In this document: positions 34,859 through 42,857 of the stretch, piece after piece
Layout of the letters: every line of letters begins with the position of its first letter
Numbering within the stretch: the stretch's first letter is position 1
The notes under the pieces: model-generated
Seen by the model: the letters and a program-made list of their open reading frames with translations, nothing else
The model's database searches: none
Told to the model about the DNA's origin: nothing
Position numbers and translations under genes: made by a program
From: Rhizobium sp. NXC24
GTDB taxonomy: Bacteria > Pseudomonadota > Alphaproteobacteria > Rhizobiales > Rhizobiaceae
Direction of reading: 5' to 3'
DNA length: 64,000 bases
NCBI RefSeq assembly: GCF_002944315.1
Contig: NZ_CP024311.1
Coordinates: forward strand, 3,850,501-3,914,500

Positions 34859-35872
34859 TTACTTGACGTTCTTGACGAATTCAGTCGTGTAGGTCTTCGA
34901 CAGGTCGATCGTCTTGCCCTTGACGTTCTTGGAGAACTGCGAGAGCACGGCGAGAACCGTCTTCGGACCATCTTCCGGCATCACGCCATCAGCCGTGAAC
35001 ATTTCCTTACCGGCGTCGAGAGCCTTGATGTAGCCCTCCTTGTCACCGACGTAGAAATCCTTCGGCATCTTCTCGGCAATTTCGGCACCCGAATGGGTGT
35101 TGATGAAGCGCAGCGTCTTGACGAAGGCGTTTGCGAACTTCTGCACTTCTTCCTTATGAGCATCGACCCAGGCGGCGTCCATATAAAGCGACGCGGCCGG
35201 ATAGGTGCCGCCGAGAGCGGCCTCGGTGCCCTTCAAGGTTCTGAGATCGACGAGAACCGAAGCTTCGCCGGTCTTCAGCATGCGCGAGATCGTCGGTTCG
35301 GTGGTCATGCCGGCCTGGATGGCGTCCTGCTGCATGGCTGCGATGAAGGTCTGGCCGGCACCGACCGGAACCGGGGTGACGTCAGCCGGCGACAGGCCCG
35401 CCTTGGACGCCATGAAGAGCGTCAGGAAGTTGGTGGAAGAACCGAGGCCGGTAACGCCGACGCTCTTGCCCTTCAAATCGGCGAAGGACTTAATTTCCGG
35501 ATGCTTGGCCGACACCAGTTCCACCTCGCCCGGTGCCTGGCTGAACTGCACGACGGATTCGATGAACTTGCCCTTGGCCTGCAGGTCGACGCAGTGATCG
35601 TAGAAACCGACGACGCCCTGGACGGCACCGGCGAGGAGCTGGTTTTCGGCATCGACGCCGGCGGATTCGTTCAGAAGCTCGACATCGAGGCCTTCGTCCT
35701 TAAAGTAGCCGAGGCCTTCCGCAAGCTTGGCCGGCAGATAGATCTGCTTTTCATAGCCGCCCACCATGATGGAAATTTTGTCGGCAGCATGCGCTGCCGT
35801 GGCGCCGAGGGAAGCGGCGGTCATGACGAGGGAAAGGGCAACGGTATGAAAAAGCGTGCGCGATGAACGCAT
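34859..35872 (-). CDS. ABC transporter substrate-binding protein, NitT/TauT type
   Basis: 337 residues. A signal peptide (cleavage after AAHA, residue 29) precedes the NMT1/SsuA-like fold: KISIMVGGYEKQIYLPAKLAEGLGYFKDEGLDVELL, the FADLKGKSVGVTGLGSSTNFLTLF hinge segment and AIQAGMTTEPTISRML. This family binds nitrate, sulfonates, taurine or thiamine precursors; the residues visible do not decide between them. AGGAGGA lies 8 bases before the ATG. The gene starts the importer operon, about 109 bases before the ATPase. Confidence 0.9.
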   Translation of the reverse strand: MRSSRTLFHTVALSLVMTAASLGATAAHAADKISIMVGGYEKQIYLPAKLAEGLGYFKDEGLDVELLNESAGVDAENQLLAGAVQGVVGFYDHCVDLQAKGKFIESVVQFSQAPGEVELVSAKHPEIKSFADLKGKSVGVTGLGSSTNFLTLFMASKAGLSPADVTPVPVGAGQTFIAAMQQDAIQAGMTTEPTISRMLKTGEASVLVDLRTLKGTEAALGGTYPAASLYMDAAWVDAHKEEVQKFANAFVKTLRFINTHSGAEIAEKMPKDFYVGDKEGYIKALDAGKEMFTADGVMPEDGPKTVLAVLSQFSKNVKGKTIDLSKTYTTEFVKNVK

Positions 35873-36261
35873 GAGTGTCTCCTCCTGTTAGGATGCCTGC
35901 GTCAGATGTTCGCGCACGGCATGTGCTTCCTCCACGAAGCTGGGCAAGCCTAGCGCGGGCAACCTTTCAGTCAGCTTTCAGCGGAATTCCCGCAGAACGG
36001 CATCGCGATTTTTTTCTCAACCACCGCCAGCAGACCTTTTGAAGTTGGGAAGTGCCGGTGTTCCCAATGCAAATATTTGCGAGTACCCACGCTTTGCAAT
36101 GCTTGTGCGAGTTGCATCAGCAGCAATTAAAGCAGCGGTTTGTGGACGGCAGCGGAGTTCTGGTTGATCGTCGTGCCGCCGTGCTTGGACGGCCGGGGCT
36201 CGCTGACCCCCCTGCTGCATCAGCATGGCGGGCCCCGCAAAAAAACAAAAAAATGGAAGTG

Positions 36262-36295
36262 AAAAAAGGACCCGCTGTTCTTGGTGCAGCGGGCC
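36262..36295 (-). terminator. Terminator hairpin without an upstream protein gene
   Basis: Stem of 7 bp (CCCGCTG with CAGCGGG) and a nine-base loop, then TCC and a six-base T-run on the minus strand. No coding sequence reads into it from the right within 470 bases, so it most likely ends a non-coding transcript. Confidence 0.7.
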
Positions 36296-36350
36296 TAATA
36301 CTCCAGCAACTTGTCCGGGCGCGGGCACGACCGGACGAAGGGCATTAAGA
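36262..36350 (-). ncRNA. Candidate small RNA
   Basis: On the minus strand two hairpins follow each other without an open frame. The first has GTCCGG / CCGGAC arms (36331-36336 and 36313-36318). The second is a terminator stem CCCGCTG / CAGCGGG (36287-36293 and 36271-36277) followed by six T. A TATATT-like hexamer precedes the 5' end near 36357. The layout and size (about 90 bases) match trans-acting rhizobial sRNAs, but the sequence matches none I recognise. The 5' end is approximate. Confidence 0.35.
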
Positions 36351-36772
36351 CCACCTAATATAACAGGGTCAAGACGCGATTTCGACCAATTTTGGTTCTC
36401 TCACTCAACCAGTGTTAGAGTTTCGTGTCGCGCAATACGCTAGTTCGTTGATTTTATAATAGGAAATATAACCAAGCTTCTCTCGAAAAAAATGAGCGTT
36501 ATAGCAAAAAATTTTTGCTTCCGGCCCCACTCCGCTCCTCCCGAGAATGACCAATTCCCATAATCACATGGTTGAAAAGACTAACCTTGCGTTATTTAAG
36601 AAAAAATTAATGTAGTAAACGCCGTGAGCAGCAGACTGCTCCTGGGATCGCCGACGAAAGATCGGCGCCTGCTGGGCCGCCGGCTCTTGCACCCGTAAAA
36701 TCTCGAGCCCAGATCCCTGAAGATTTCTGAGTGGCGCATCTGAGACGAGCTATGTTCATCGAGGGAACATCC

Positions 36773-37075
36773 ATGAACATCGTGGGCGCAACTTTGCTTT
36801 TATTGGCGACTGCCGATCCGGCATTGGCGATCTCGCGCTATGATTCACTCAAGCAAACCTGCGCATCGATGCAGCAGATAATTTCGCGGGAGCGCGCGGC
36901 GCTGCTTCGCTACCCCTCGAAGAGCGGCAATGTGGTGCTCTATGACCGCTATGTAGCCGGCGACGGACAATGCGGAACCGGCCACTACGCAGCTCCCGCC
37001 CGCGTACCGACCAAAGACAATCCGGTGTGTCCCTTATACAATTGCAGATCGTCCTCAGACTTTAGTCCACATTGA
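36773..37075 (+). CDS. Small secreted protein of rhizobial type, unknown function
   Basis: 100 residues from ATG 36773 with GAGGGA upstream; a longer in-frame start at 36731 would put 14 residues before the signal peptide. A short signal peptide (cleavage about after ALA, residue 19) is followed by a mature part with four Cys (residues about 28, 63, 82 and 87), which could form two disulfides, and the phrase ISRYDSLKQTCASMQ, reminiscent of small rhizobial exported proteins. No family function is known to me. Confidence 0.65.
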   Translation: MNIVGATLLLLATADPALAISRYDSLKQTCASMQQIISRERAALLRYPSKSGNVVLYDRYVAGDGQCGTGHYAAPARVPTKDNPVCPLYNCRSSSDFSPH

Positions 37076-37271
37076 CGCGAAGGTTCTTTTCAGCCGATTA
37101 TCTCTTTGACGTTCGGGGGAAAATCTCTGGCGCCAGGACTTTTGGTTGAAATTTACCAACATTTAATACACACTGAACGGGCAGATTGGGGACGTGTTCC
37201 TTGCCTCCTCCCCGGGCATCTGTAAGGTGGCGCCCGCTGGGGTTCCCCCGTTCGAATGAGGAGATTGCGCA

Positions 37272-37730
37272 GTGAGTGCAAAAGTACCAAATCCGATTGA
37301 CGCCTATGTCGGCTCACGCGTGCGCATGCGCCGGCTAATGCTCGGCATGAGCCAGGAACGGCTCGCCGAACAGATCGGCGTTACCTTTCAGCAGGTGCAA
37401 AAGTACGAAAAAGGCACCAACCGCATCGGCGCCAGCCGGTTGCAGGCGATCGCAGGGGTTCTGGCTGTCCCTGTCGCTTTCTTCTTCCAGCAGGACAACT
37501 CACAGCCGTTGACGACGGAAGGGTTGGGGGCGATCAGTGGCCTTGAAGACCTGTCCGATTTTCTGACGTCCAAGGAAGGTCTCAGCCTCAACAAGGCCTT
37601 CATGAAGATCAACGATCCCAGTGTCCGCCAATCCGTGCTGATGCTCATCAAATCGCTGGCCAACGCCTCCGAGCCCGCCGTCGTACATGCGCCGCCTGCA
37701 GCCGAAGTTCCTTTCGGCCTCAGAAACTGA
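37272..37730 (+). CDS. XRE-family helix-turn-helix regulator (PhrR/PraR-like)
   Basis: 152 residues from GTG 37272, preceded by GAGGAGA. The helix-turn-helix (about 13-66) reads VRMRRLMLGMSQERLAEQIGVTFQQVQKYEKGTNRIGASRLQ, the same pattern as the rhizobial PraR/PhrR repressors of biofilm, quorum sensing and acid response. The C-terminal 80 residues are divergent from PraR and probably serve dimerisation. It is probably an accessory paralogue. It stands alone, between a secreted protein and the RiPP regulator. Confidence 0.88.
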   Translation: MSAKVPNPIDAYVGSRVRMRRLMLGMSQERLAEQIGVTFQQVQKYEKGTNRIGASRLQAIAGVLAVPVAFFFQQDNSQPLTTEGLGAISGLEDLSDFLTSKEGLSLNKAFMKINDPSVRQSVLMLIKSLANASEPAVVHAPPAAEVPFGLRN

Positions 37731-38069
37731 TCTCCATGCCTCGCCCGAAAAATGGGTGAGGCGCGGATCTTGATCGAATGCTAGATTGTCCCCCCATCGA
37801 CGATCGCGGAACCCGCCATCGCAGAAAATGCTTGAGTGCGGCGCGTTCATTCAAGCGCAGACGAGTGGCTCCGGCTTTTTGAATCCAGGGCACCTTGTCC
37901 GCTTCTAGCTATTTAACCGAAAACAAAGATGTTCTAGCGATTGCGATAGGATAGCAGTCGTCGTAGTGTGAATTCTCAAAAAGATACCTGTGATCACATG
38001 ACGTGATCGCAAGCGATGCCGAAAGCCATGATTGCGATATCGGGACGCTGCTAGATGCAGTGGGGGCAT
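37731..38069. other. Intergenic region before the RiPP regulator
   Basis: About 340 bases without a gene. It should hold the promoter of the SARP-type regulator. A perfect 10-bp palindrome TGTGATCACA lies at 37989-37998, with a related GTGATC about 5 bases further right; this is a possible operator. No terminator hairpin with a T-run is seen after the XRE gene. Confidence 0.4.
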
Positions 38070-40022
38070 ATGGATTTCAGACTGCTGACATTCGGAGACC
38101 TACGTCTCGTGGACGGAACAGGCGCGACAGTGCCTTTTCCCGAAAAGGGTCTGCTGTCGCTCTGCTTTCTGCTGACAAGCCCCTCGCCGCAAAAAAACCG
38201 TGCGGAGCTTGCGGAATTTCTTTGGGGCGACATTCCCCTGGATAAGGGGCTTGCCAATCTGCGGCAGACCCTGTCGCGTGTCAAAAACCGCCAGGACGAG
38301 CTCGGAATCGGGCTGCTGCTGATCGAGCAGGCGACCGTCAGCGCGAATCTCCAAGCCTTCACCACCGATCTCGCGCTGCTGGATGCGGTGTCGCAAACTA
38401 ACCCCCACACCGCCCTGGAAGAGTTGCTGCAACTCGGCCGCTGGGATTTTCTTGCCCGCACCGAAGTCATCGGTGGCACGGCCCGAATGTGGCTGCGTAC
38501 ACAGCGGGATCGCATCAAGACAAAGATGCTGACAACACTTCGCGATGCCATTGCGGCCATGGGCAAGGACGCGGACGCCACCATTGTCAAGGAGGCGGCG
38601 CTGCGGCTGTTCGAGGCTCATCCCGAAGATGAGACGGTCTACCAGATATTGGGAGAGACCTATGCCGGCGAACCCCAGCTCGAAAGCGCCCGCCATATTT
38701 TTGAAAGCCGCAGAAAATATCGCTGGGGCGAATTGCCGGTCGATCCCGATCCGCAGACGTTAAGCGTTGCGCGGCGGCTGTTCGAACGTCAGCGCAGCAT
38801 CGCGCCGCAGCTTCGGGAGAAAGCGCCGTCGCAGTTGGAAGTCATTCCGCCGGTGCCTCGTGGGCCACCCAAGCTCGCGCTTTTGCCGCCGGTAAACACC
38901 TCCAGCAACTATCAGCCTGCCGTCTTTCTCTCGGCAGCGCTTTTGGAAGATATCACCGTCGGTCTTTGCGTGTTGAAGACCGTGACGATGGTAGCGCATT
39001 ACACGGCGGAAAAGATTGCGCTCAATCTCGACCGGGGTGCAATGCTGGAAAAATACGCCATCAACTATGTGCTGGATACAAGGCTCAGCTTCGACGGCAG
39101 CGCCTACTGGCTTTTCGCGCAACTGGTTTACGCTGGCAATGACGAAGTTATCTGGGCCGAGCGCTTCAGCATGGAGGCCCAGGATCTGCCGCGCCAGCAT
39201 CGCGAAATCGGTCAACGCGTCGTGGCGTCGGTCGCTAGCTATATCGAGCGCAACGAATTTTCCCGCGACTATTTCGAGCGGAATCCGGAAGCTTATCGTC
39301 AATATCTGCTCGGCCAGCGTCATCTGAAACATCTCGATTTGCCGGACATCCGTCGGGCCCGCAAGGCATTCCAAGCAGCCCTGAAGGAGAACCCCTATTT
39401 CTCGCCTGCTCTCAGCGGCGTCGCGCGCACCTACCATCTCGAGTGGTTGGTGACGGCGCAGGGCGACGCAAGGCTGTTGAAGCTTGCCGAGGAAGAGGCC
39501 GGCAAGGCGATTGCGACCGGTCAGGATATCGTGGGCGGCTATCATCAATTCGGCGTCGCCAAGCTCTACCAGGGAGCTTTTGATGAAAGTATCGAGGCCT
39601 TCGAACTAGCCGAGACTATCAGTCCGCATTATGCCGACGTCATCGCCGACTATGCCGACACGCTGATGCATGCTTCGAAACCAAGTGAGGCTTTGGAAAA
39701 GGTTGAACGCGCCATCAAGCTCAATCCGTTGAGCCCGGACCTCTATTTCTGGACAGCAGCAAGCGCTAACTACTCTCTTCAACGTTATGAGGATGCCGGC
39801 GCCTATATCTCGCGTATGGCCGATCCTTCTCAGGCTGCGCGACTTGCCGCGGCAACGGCGGCAATGGCGGGCGACATGCGCAAGGCCAAAGCGTTGGTGC
39901 GCAAAGTTAAAGAGACCTATCCTGATTTTAAGATCGATACTTGGCTTTCCATCGTTCCCCTACGAGAACAATGGCAGAAAGACCAATATCGCGAAGGGCT
40001 GCGAAGAGCAGGATTTGACTGA
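38070..40022 (+). CDS. SARP/BTAD-type regulator with TPR domain, RiPP cluster
   Basis: 650 residues from ATG 38070 (ATG 38055 is possible but lacks a ribosome site). The N-terminus is a winged helix of the SARP/OmpR kind (DFRLLTFGDLRLVDGTGATV ... NRAELAEFLW ... LRQTLSRVKNR, residues 1-95), followed by a BTAD-like helical domain to about 230. Residues 275-390 match the adenylate-cyclase-associated module of large regulators (KLALLPPV..., YVLDTRLSFDGS), and 400-640 form TPR repeats. No kinase or cyclase domain is present. It ends 28 bases before the precursor gene in the same direction, so it probably controls the RiPP genes. Confidence 0.82.
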   Translation: MDFRLLTFGDLRLVDGTGATVPFPEKGLLSLCFLLTSPSPQKNRAELAEFLWGDIPLDKGLANLRQTLSRVKNRQDELGIGLLLIEQATVSANLQAFTTDLALLDAVSQTNPHTALEELLQLGRWDFLARTEVIGGTARMWLRTQRDRIKTKMLTTLRDAIAAMGKDADATIVKEAALRLFEAHPEDETVYQILGETYAGEPQLESARHIFESRRKYRWGELPVDPDPQTLSVARRLFERQRSIAPQLREKAPSQLEVIPPVPRGPPKLALLPPVNTSSNYQPAVFLSAALLEDITVGLCVLKTVTMVAHYTAEKIALNLDRGAMLEKYAINYVLDTRLSFDGSAYWLFAQLVYAGNDEVIWAERFSMEAQDLPRQHREIGQRVVASVASYIERNEFSRDYFERNPEAYRQYLLGQRHLKHLDLPDIRRARKAFQAALKENPYFSPALSGVARTYHLEWLVTAQGDARLLKLAEEEAGKAIATGQDIVGGYHQFGVAKLYQGAFDESIEAFELAETISPHYADVIADYADTLMHASKPSEALEKVERAIKLNPLSPDLYFWTAASANYSLQRYEDAGAYISRMADPSQAARLAAATAAMAGDMRKAKALVRKVKETYPDFKIDTWLSIVPLREQWQKDQYREGLRRAGFD

Positions 40023-40050
40023 GATATTTAACCATTGAGGGGATTTGGGC

Positions 40051-40347
40051 ATGACAAATTTTGTAGTAATCGGCGTTCCCGGCAATTCACAACTTTACCT
40101 CGCCGATCTAGGCGCAGGTACTATATCTCCGCTCGCAGCGCCAGCGGGCAGCGATCTCGGCACTGCCGATCAGTTGCGTAATGCCGGCGCAACTATCATT
40201 AAGGGTGTCAACCTTGCCGTTGCCGTTGGCAGTTCGGCTGATGCCGCTAATGGTAGGCTCGATGAAGCAGCGAGCATCAGATTGGACGAGGGCCCGGCAA
40301 GCGGCAGGCTCGACGAAGCTCCTGCGGGTGGCAGGCTCGACGAGTAA
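40051..40347 (+). CDS. RiPP precursor peptide with four C-terminal RLDE repeats
   Basis: 98 residues from ATG 40051, with GAGGGGA upstream. Residues 1-62 look like a leader (MTNFVVIGVPGNSQLYLADL, then QLRNAGATIIKGVNLAVAVG at 41-60). The C-terminal 32 residues contain RLDE at 69-72, 77-80, 86-89 and 95-98, spaced 8, 9 and 9, with Gly/Ala/Ser/Pro linkers; the last RLDE ends the protein. There is no Cys and almost no Ser or Thr in the repeat part. YcaO and TfuA genes follow after 25 bases. Modular repeats are known from thiovarsolin (APR repeats, TfuA-YcaO); the RLDE type is not known to me. The final product could be four identical short peptides. Confidence 0.85.
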   Translation: MTNFVVIGVPGNSQLYLADLGAGTISPLAAPAGSDLGTADQLRNAGATIIKGVNLAVAVGSSADAANGRLDEAASIRLDEGPASGRLDEAPAGGRLDE

Positions 40348-40372
40348 CACCAGAGGCGTCGTGGCGGCGGTA

Positions 40373-41626
40373 ATGACTTCAGATCCATCTTTGGTTGAAT
40401 TCCTCACCCGGAATTCAGGTCGGAAGGAATTTGTCGCCGCCTCATCGCCTTATTCAGACCGTACCTGTTCCGCCGAGGAGACGTTTCGGCGGATCGAACC
40501 TTGTCTTGCGGCTCATGGCGTCACCCGCCTCGGCCGCTTGACGGGGCTCGACAAGGTCGGCATTCCCGTCTGGCAGGCGGTCAGTCCGAACGCGCGCTCG
40601 ATCGTCATCAACAATGGCAAAGGCATCACCGATCTCGATGCCAAGGTCTCAGCGGCCATGGAGGCACTGGAGCGGACTGTTGCAGGCGCACCCGCCGTCA
40701 AAACCGTTATTACCAGTCGCCGGCAACTGATGGCCGAAGGACTTCATGCCGATCTCTTGCCATCGCTGATTGCCAAGAGTCAGGCCGATATCGCCGACGA
40801 CGAAGAGATCACCTGGGCCGAAGGCTATGATCTGATCGCCGCCCAAAAAGCTTGGGTTCCCTTCGACGCAGTCACGCTTGACCGCACTGTCCGCAGTTCG
40901 CGCTTCTGGCAGTCTTCCGATGGCCTCGCCTCGGGGAATGTACTGGCCGAAGCCATCCTGCACGGCTTACTCGAACGCATCGAGCGTGATGCCGAAGTCC
41001 TCTGGGATATTTCCGAGCCGAAGCTGCGCATGGGCGCCTGCATCGATCCTGCCTCGTTCGCCGATCCAGTGCTGGACGAACTTATCGTGAAGATTACTGC
41101 CGCCGGCCTGACGCTGCGGCTCTTCGATATCACCAGCAACATTGGTATACCTGTTATCGTGGCCCTCCTCGGTCCTGGAGAAATCGCAGAAGCGCGGCGT
41201 ATCCGCTACCTCGATGTTACGATCGGCAGCGGCGCTCATCTATCGCCGGTGCGAGCGGCGATCCGTGCCGTGACGGAAGCAGCGCAATCGCGCCTGACCT
41301 TCATCAGCGGCGCCCGCGACGATATCCGTCCCGAGAATTTCACCCGGGAACTACCGGAGAGCATCCGCCGTTGCTTCGACGCCATGCCGAAGCCAGCGGC
41401 AAGACCGAATGAAGTCCTGCCGCATGACGCTGAAGCCCTGTTGCATCTGACCATCGTCCGTTTGCGCCAGGCGGGCATCAATTCCGCCATTGCCCTTTCC
41501 CTTGGCGACGCCTCGCTTCCCTTTGCGGTCGCCAAACTCGTGGTGCCGCAACTGGAAAATCCGGCTGGGGACCGCAAGCGCCGCTTCGGCTATCGCGCCA
41601 TCTCGAAAACGTTGCAACTGCTATGA
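40373..41626 (+). CDS. YcaO-family cyclodehydratase/thioamidation enzyme
   Basis: 417 residues from ATG 40373 (GTG 40361 after AGAGG is an alternative). All ATP-site residues are in place with E. coli YcaO spacing: E97 and E100-R101 in SAAMEALER, N189, E193, E201, E204 and R205 in LASGNVLAEAILHGLLERIERD. YcaO enzymes phosphorylate a backbone amide so that a side chain or sulfide can attack. The adjacent TfuA and the Cys-free core suggest thioamidation. The C-terminus is not Pro-rich, as expected when a partner protein handles the substrate. Its stop overlaps the tfuA start (ATGA). Confidence 0.93.
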   Translation: MTSDPSLVEFLTRNSGRKEFVAASSPYSDRTCSAEETFRRIEPCLAAHGVTRLGRLTGLDKVGIPVWQAVSPNARSIVINNGKGITDLDAKVSAAMEALERTVAGAPAVKTVITSRRQLMAEGLHADLLPSLIAKSQADIADDEEITWAEGYDLIAAQKAWVPFDAVTLDRTVRSSRFWQSSDGLASGNVLAEAILHGLLERIERDAEVLWDISEPKLRMGACIDPASFADPVLDELIVKITAAGLTLRLFDITSNIGIPVIVALLGPGEIAEARRIRYLDVTIGSGAHLSPVRAAIRAVTEAAQSRLTFISGARDDIRPENFTRELPESIRRCFDAMPKPAARPNEVLPHDAEALLHLTIVRLRQAGINSAIALSLGDASLPFAVAKLVVPQLENPAGDRKRRFGYRAISKTLQLL

Positions 41627-42348
41627 AGATCCTGTTCGTCGGCCCAACGCTTCCCGATGCCGCCGAGATCGCCGATCCCGGCATCGCTCTCCGTCCGCCG
41701 GCAAAGCAAGGCGATATCGTCGAAGCCCTCGAGAATGGCGCGAACGTCATCGGCCTGATCGACGGACTTTTCGAAAATGTCGCGCCCGTCTGGCACAAGG
41801 AAATCCTCTTTGCCCTGTCGAAAGGCGTCCGCGTCTATGGCGCCGCCAGCATGGGCGCGCTGCGCGCCGCCGAATGCGCCGCTTTCGGCATGATCGGCAT
41901 CGGCCGCATCTTCGAGGCATATGCCTCCGGTGCGCTGGCGGACGATTCGGCGGTAGCGCAAATCCATGCGCCGCAGGAACTTGGCCATCTGCCCCTCAGC
42001 GAACCGCTCGTCAACGTGCAGGCAACCTTGCAGGCGCTGGCGGAGACCGGCGCGATCAGCGAGATGGAGCGAGACGTCCTGCGAACATGCGCGGAATCGA
42101 TCTTCTTCAAATCGCTGACCTATCGCTCCCTCGCGGAAACGGCCGACCTGCCGGACCCCTCGCGGCGCAGCGAAATCGCTCGCCTGCTGCGCGCCAATGC
42201 GGTCAACCAGAAGCGAGCGGATGCCCTGGACCTGCTCCGCATCCTTGCCGATTGCCCGGACGAACGGCAACAACCACCGCACGACTGGACGTTCCAGGCC
42301 AATAGTTTGTGGCGGTTCGCCTTCCACCGCCTTGAAATTGCGCCGTAA
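41623..42348 (+). CDS. tfuA: TfuA-like protein, YcaO partner
   Basis: 241 residues, overlapping the YcaO stop by four bases. The TfuA core is clear: FVGPTLPDAAE at the start, IDGLFENVAPVWHKEILFAL (about 46-65), VYGAASMGALRAAECAAFGM (about 71-90) and IGIGRIFEAY. TfuA occurs in the trifolitoxin locus of Rhizobium and with methanogen and actinobacterial thioamidating YcaO proteins, where it is thought to supply or position sulfide. The last 60 residues are less conserved. It is the last recognisable gene of the RiPP operon. Confidence 0.92.
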   Translation: MKILFVGPTLPDAAEIADPGIALRPPAKQGDIVEALENGANVIGLIDGLFENVAPVWHKEILFALSKGVRVYGAASMGALRAAECAAFGMIGIGRIFEAYASGALADDSAVAQIHAPQELGHLPLSEPLVNVQATLQALAETGAISEMERDVLRTCAESIFFKSLTYRSLAETADLPDPSRRSEIARLLRANAVNQKRADALDLLRILADCPDERQQPPHDWTFQANSLWRFAFHRLEIAP

Positions 42349-42427
42349 AAAGCAGCTCGCAATCCCCGCTCGTGTCACGCTGTATGTCACGCGCCAAGGT
42401 GTCCGACTTGAGTTAATGTCTGCTCAT

Positions 42428-42461
42428 GTTCCTGGCGATGAGTATCTAGTTCGCCAGGAAC
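42428..42461. repeat. Inverted repeat before the small gene
   Basis: GTTCCTGGCG (42428-42437) and CGCCAGGAAC (42452-42461) are perfect 10-bp inverted arms around a 14-base loop. There is no T-run, so it is not a plain terminator. It ends 19 bases before the next start (42481) and may be a regulatory hairpin in its leader, an operator, or the end structure of the RiPP transcript. Confidence 0.55.
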
Positions 42462-42480
42462 GGGGGCAAAGGGGCATGAC

Positions 42481-42723
42481 ATGACAGCAATACTTCCTAT
42501 CGAAATGGCACATCACGATTCGGATTCACTGAAAGAATTGGCGTCGATCGCACGGTTGATCACCTATGCGCGTCAAAGCGCCAAGAGCATGAACGCCGAA
42601 TTCCCGGTCTGGTGCCTCGATCTCGCGCTCGGAGCCGTCTTGCAGGAAATGTACGCAAATGGCCTGCAGATGCCGCTCTTCGAAGAAGGCGTAGACAAAG
42701 TGAATAGGGCTGTCGCACACTAA
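42481..42723 (+). CDS. Small protein of unknown function next to the RiPP locus
   Basis: 80 residues from ATG 42481, with AAAGGGG eleven bases upstream. The sequence is soluble and helical (DSDSLKELASIARLITYARQ, CLDLALGAVLQEMYANGLQM) with a single Cys and no signal peptide. Codon use looks coding. It starts 132 bases after tfuA behind an inverted repeat. It could be an immunity, chaperone or unrelated protein; no family is recognised. Confidence 0.65.
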   Translation: MTAILPIEMAHHDSDSLKELASIARLITYARQSAKSMNAEFPVWCLDLALGAVLQEMYANGLQMPLFEEGVDKVNRAVAH

Positions 42724-42857
42724 GCGCAGTTTTTAGGTTTTCTGGCGGGGGGCCGGAGAAAGATGCCGGTGTGGTTCTTCGGAGCCATGCCGGCATCGCT
42801 TTTGTGGCGGGAGCTGATCTCGAAACGTCCGGCGTCGTTTAGCGAACGACTGAAAGC

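Larger units (their letters stand above)
35873..36772. other. Long intergenic region with a candidate sRNA
   Basis: About 900 bases without a credible protein gene. The left part (35873-36260) contains G+C-rich direct and inverted patches, the middle holds a terminator-like hairpin and an upstream hairpin on the minus strand (separate entries), and the right part (36360-36640) is AT-rich (several A-runs) compared with the rest of the window. Promoters of the importer operon (minus) and the small secreted protein (plus) should lie at the two ends. Confidence 0.5.

Noticed and set aside
36017..36328. 103-codon minus frame over the sRNA candidate
   Set aside because: Contains the terminator hairpin and has no ribosome site or family.
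40181..40372. Longer start for the YcaO gene overlapping the precursor
   Set aside because: The extra residues are out-of-frame products of the RLDE repeat DNA; ATG 40373 or GTG 40361 fit better.
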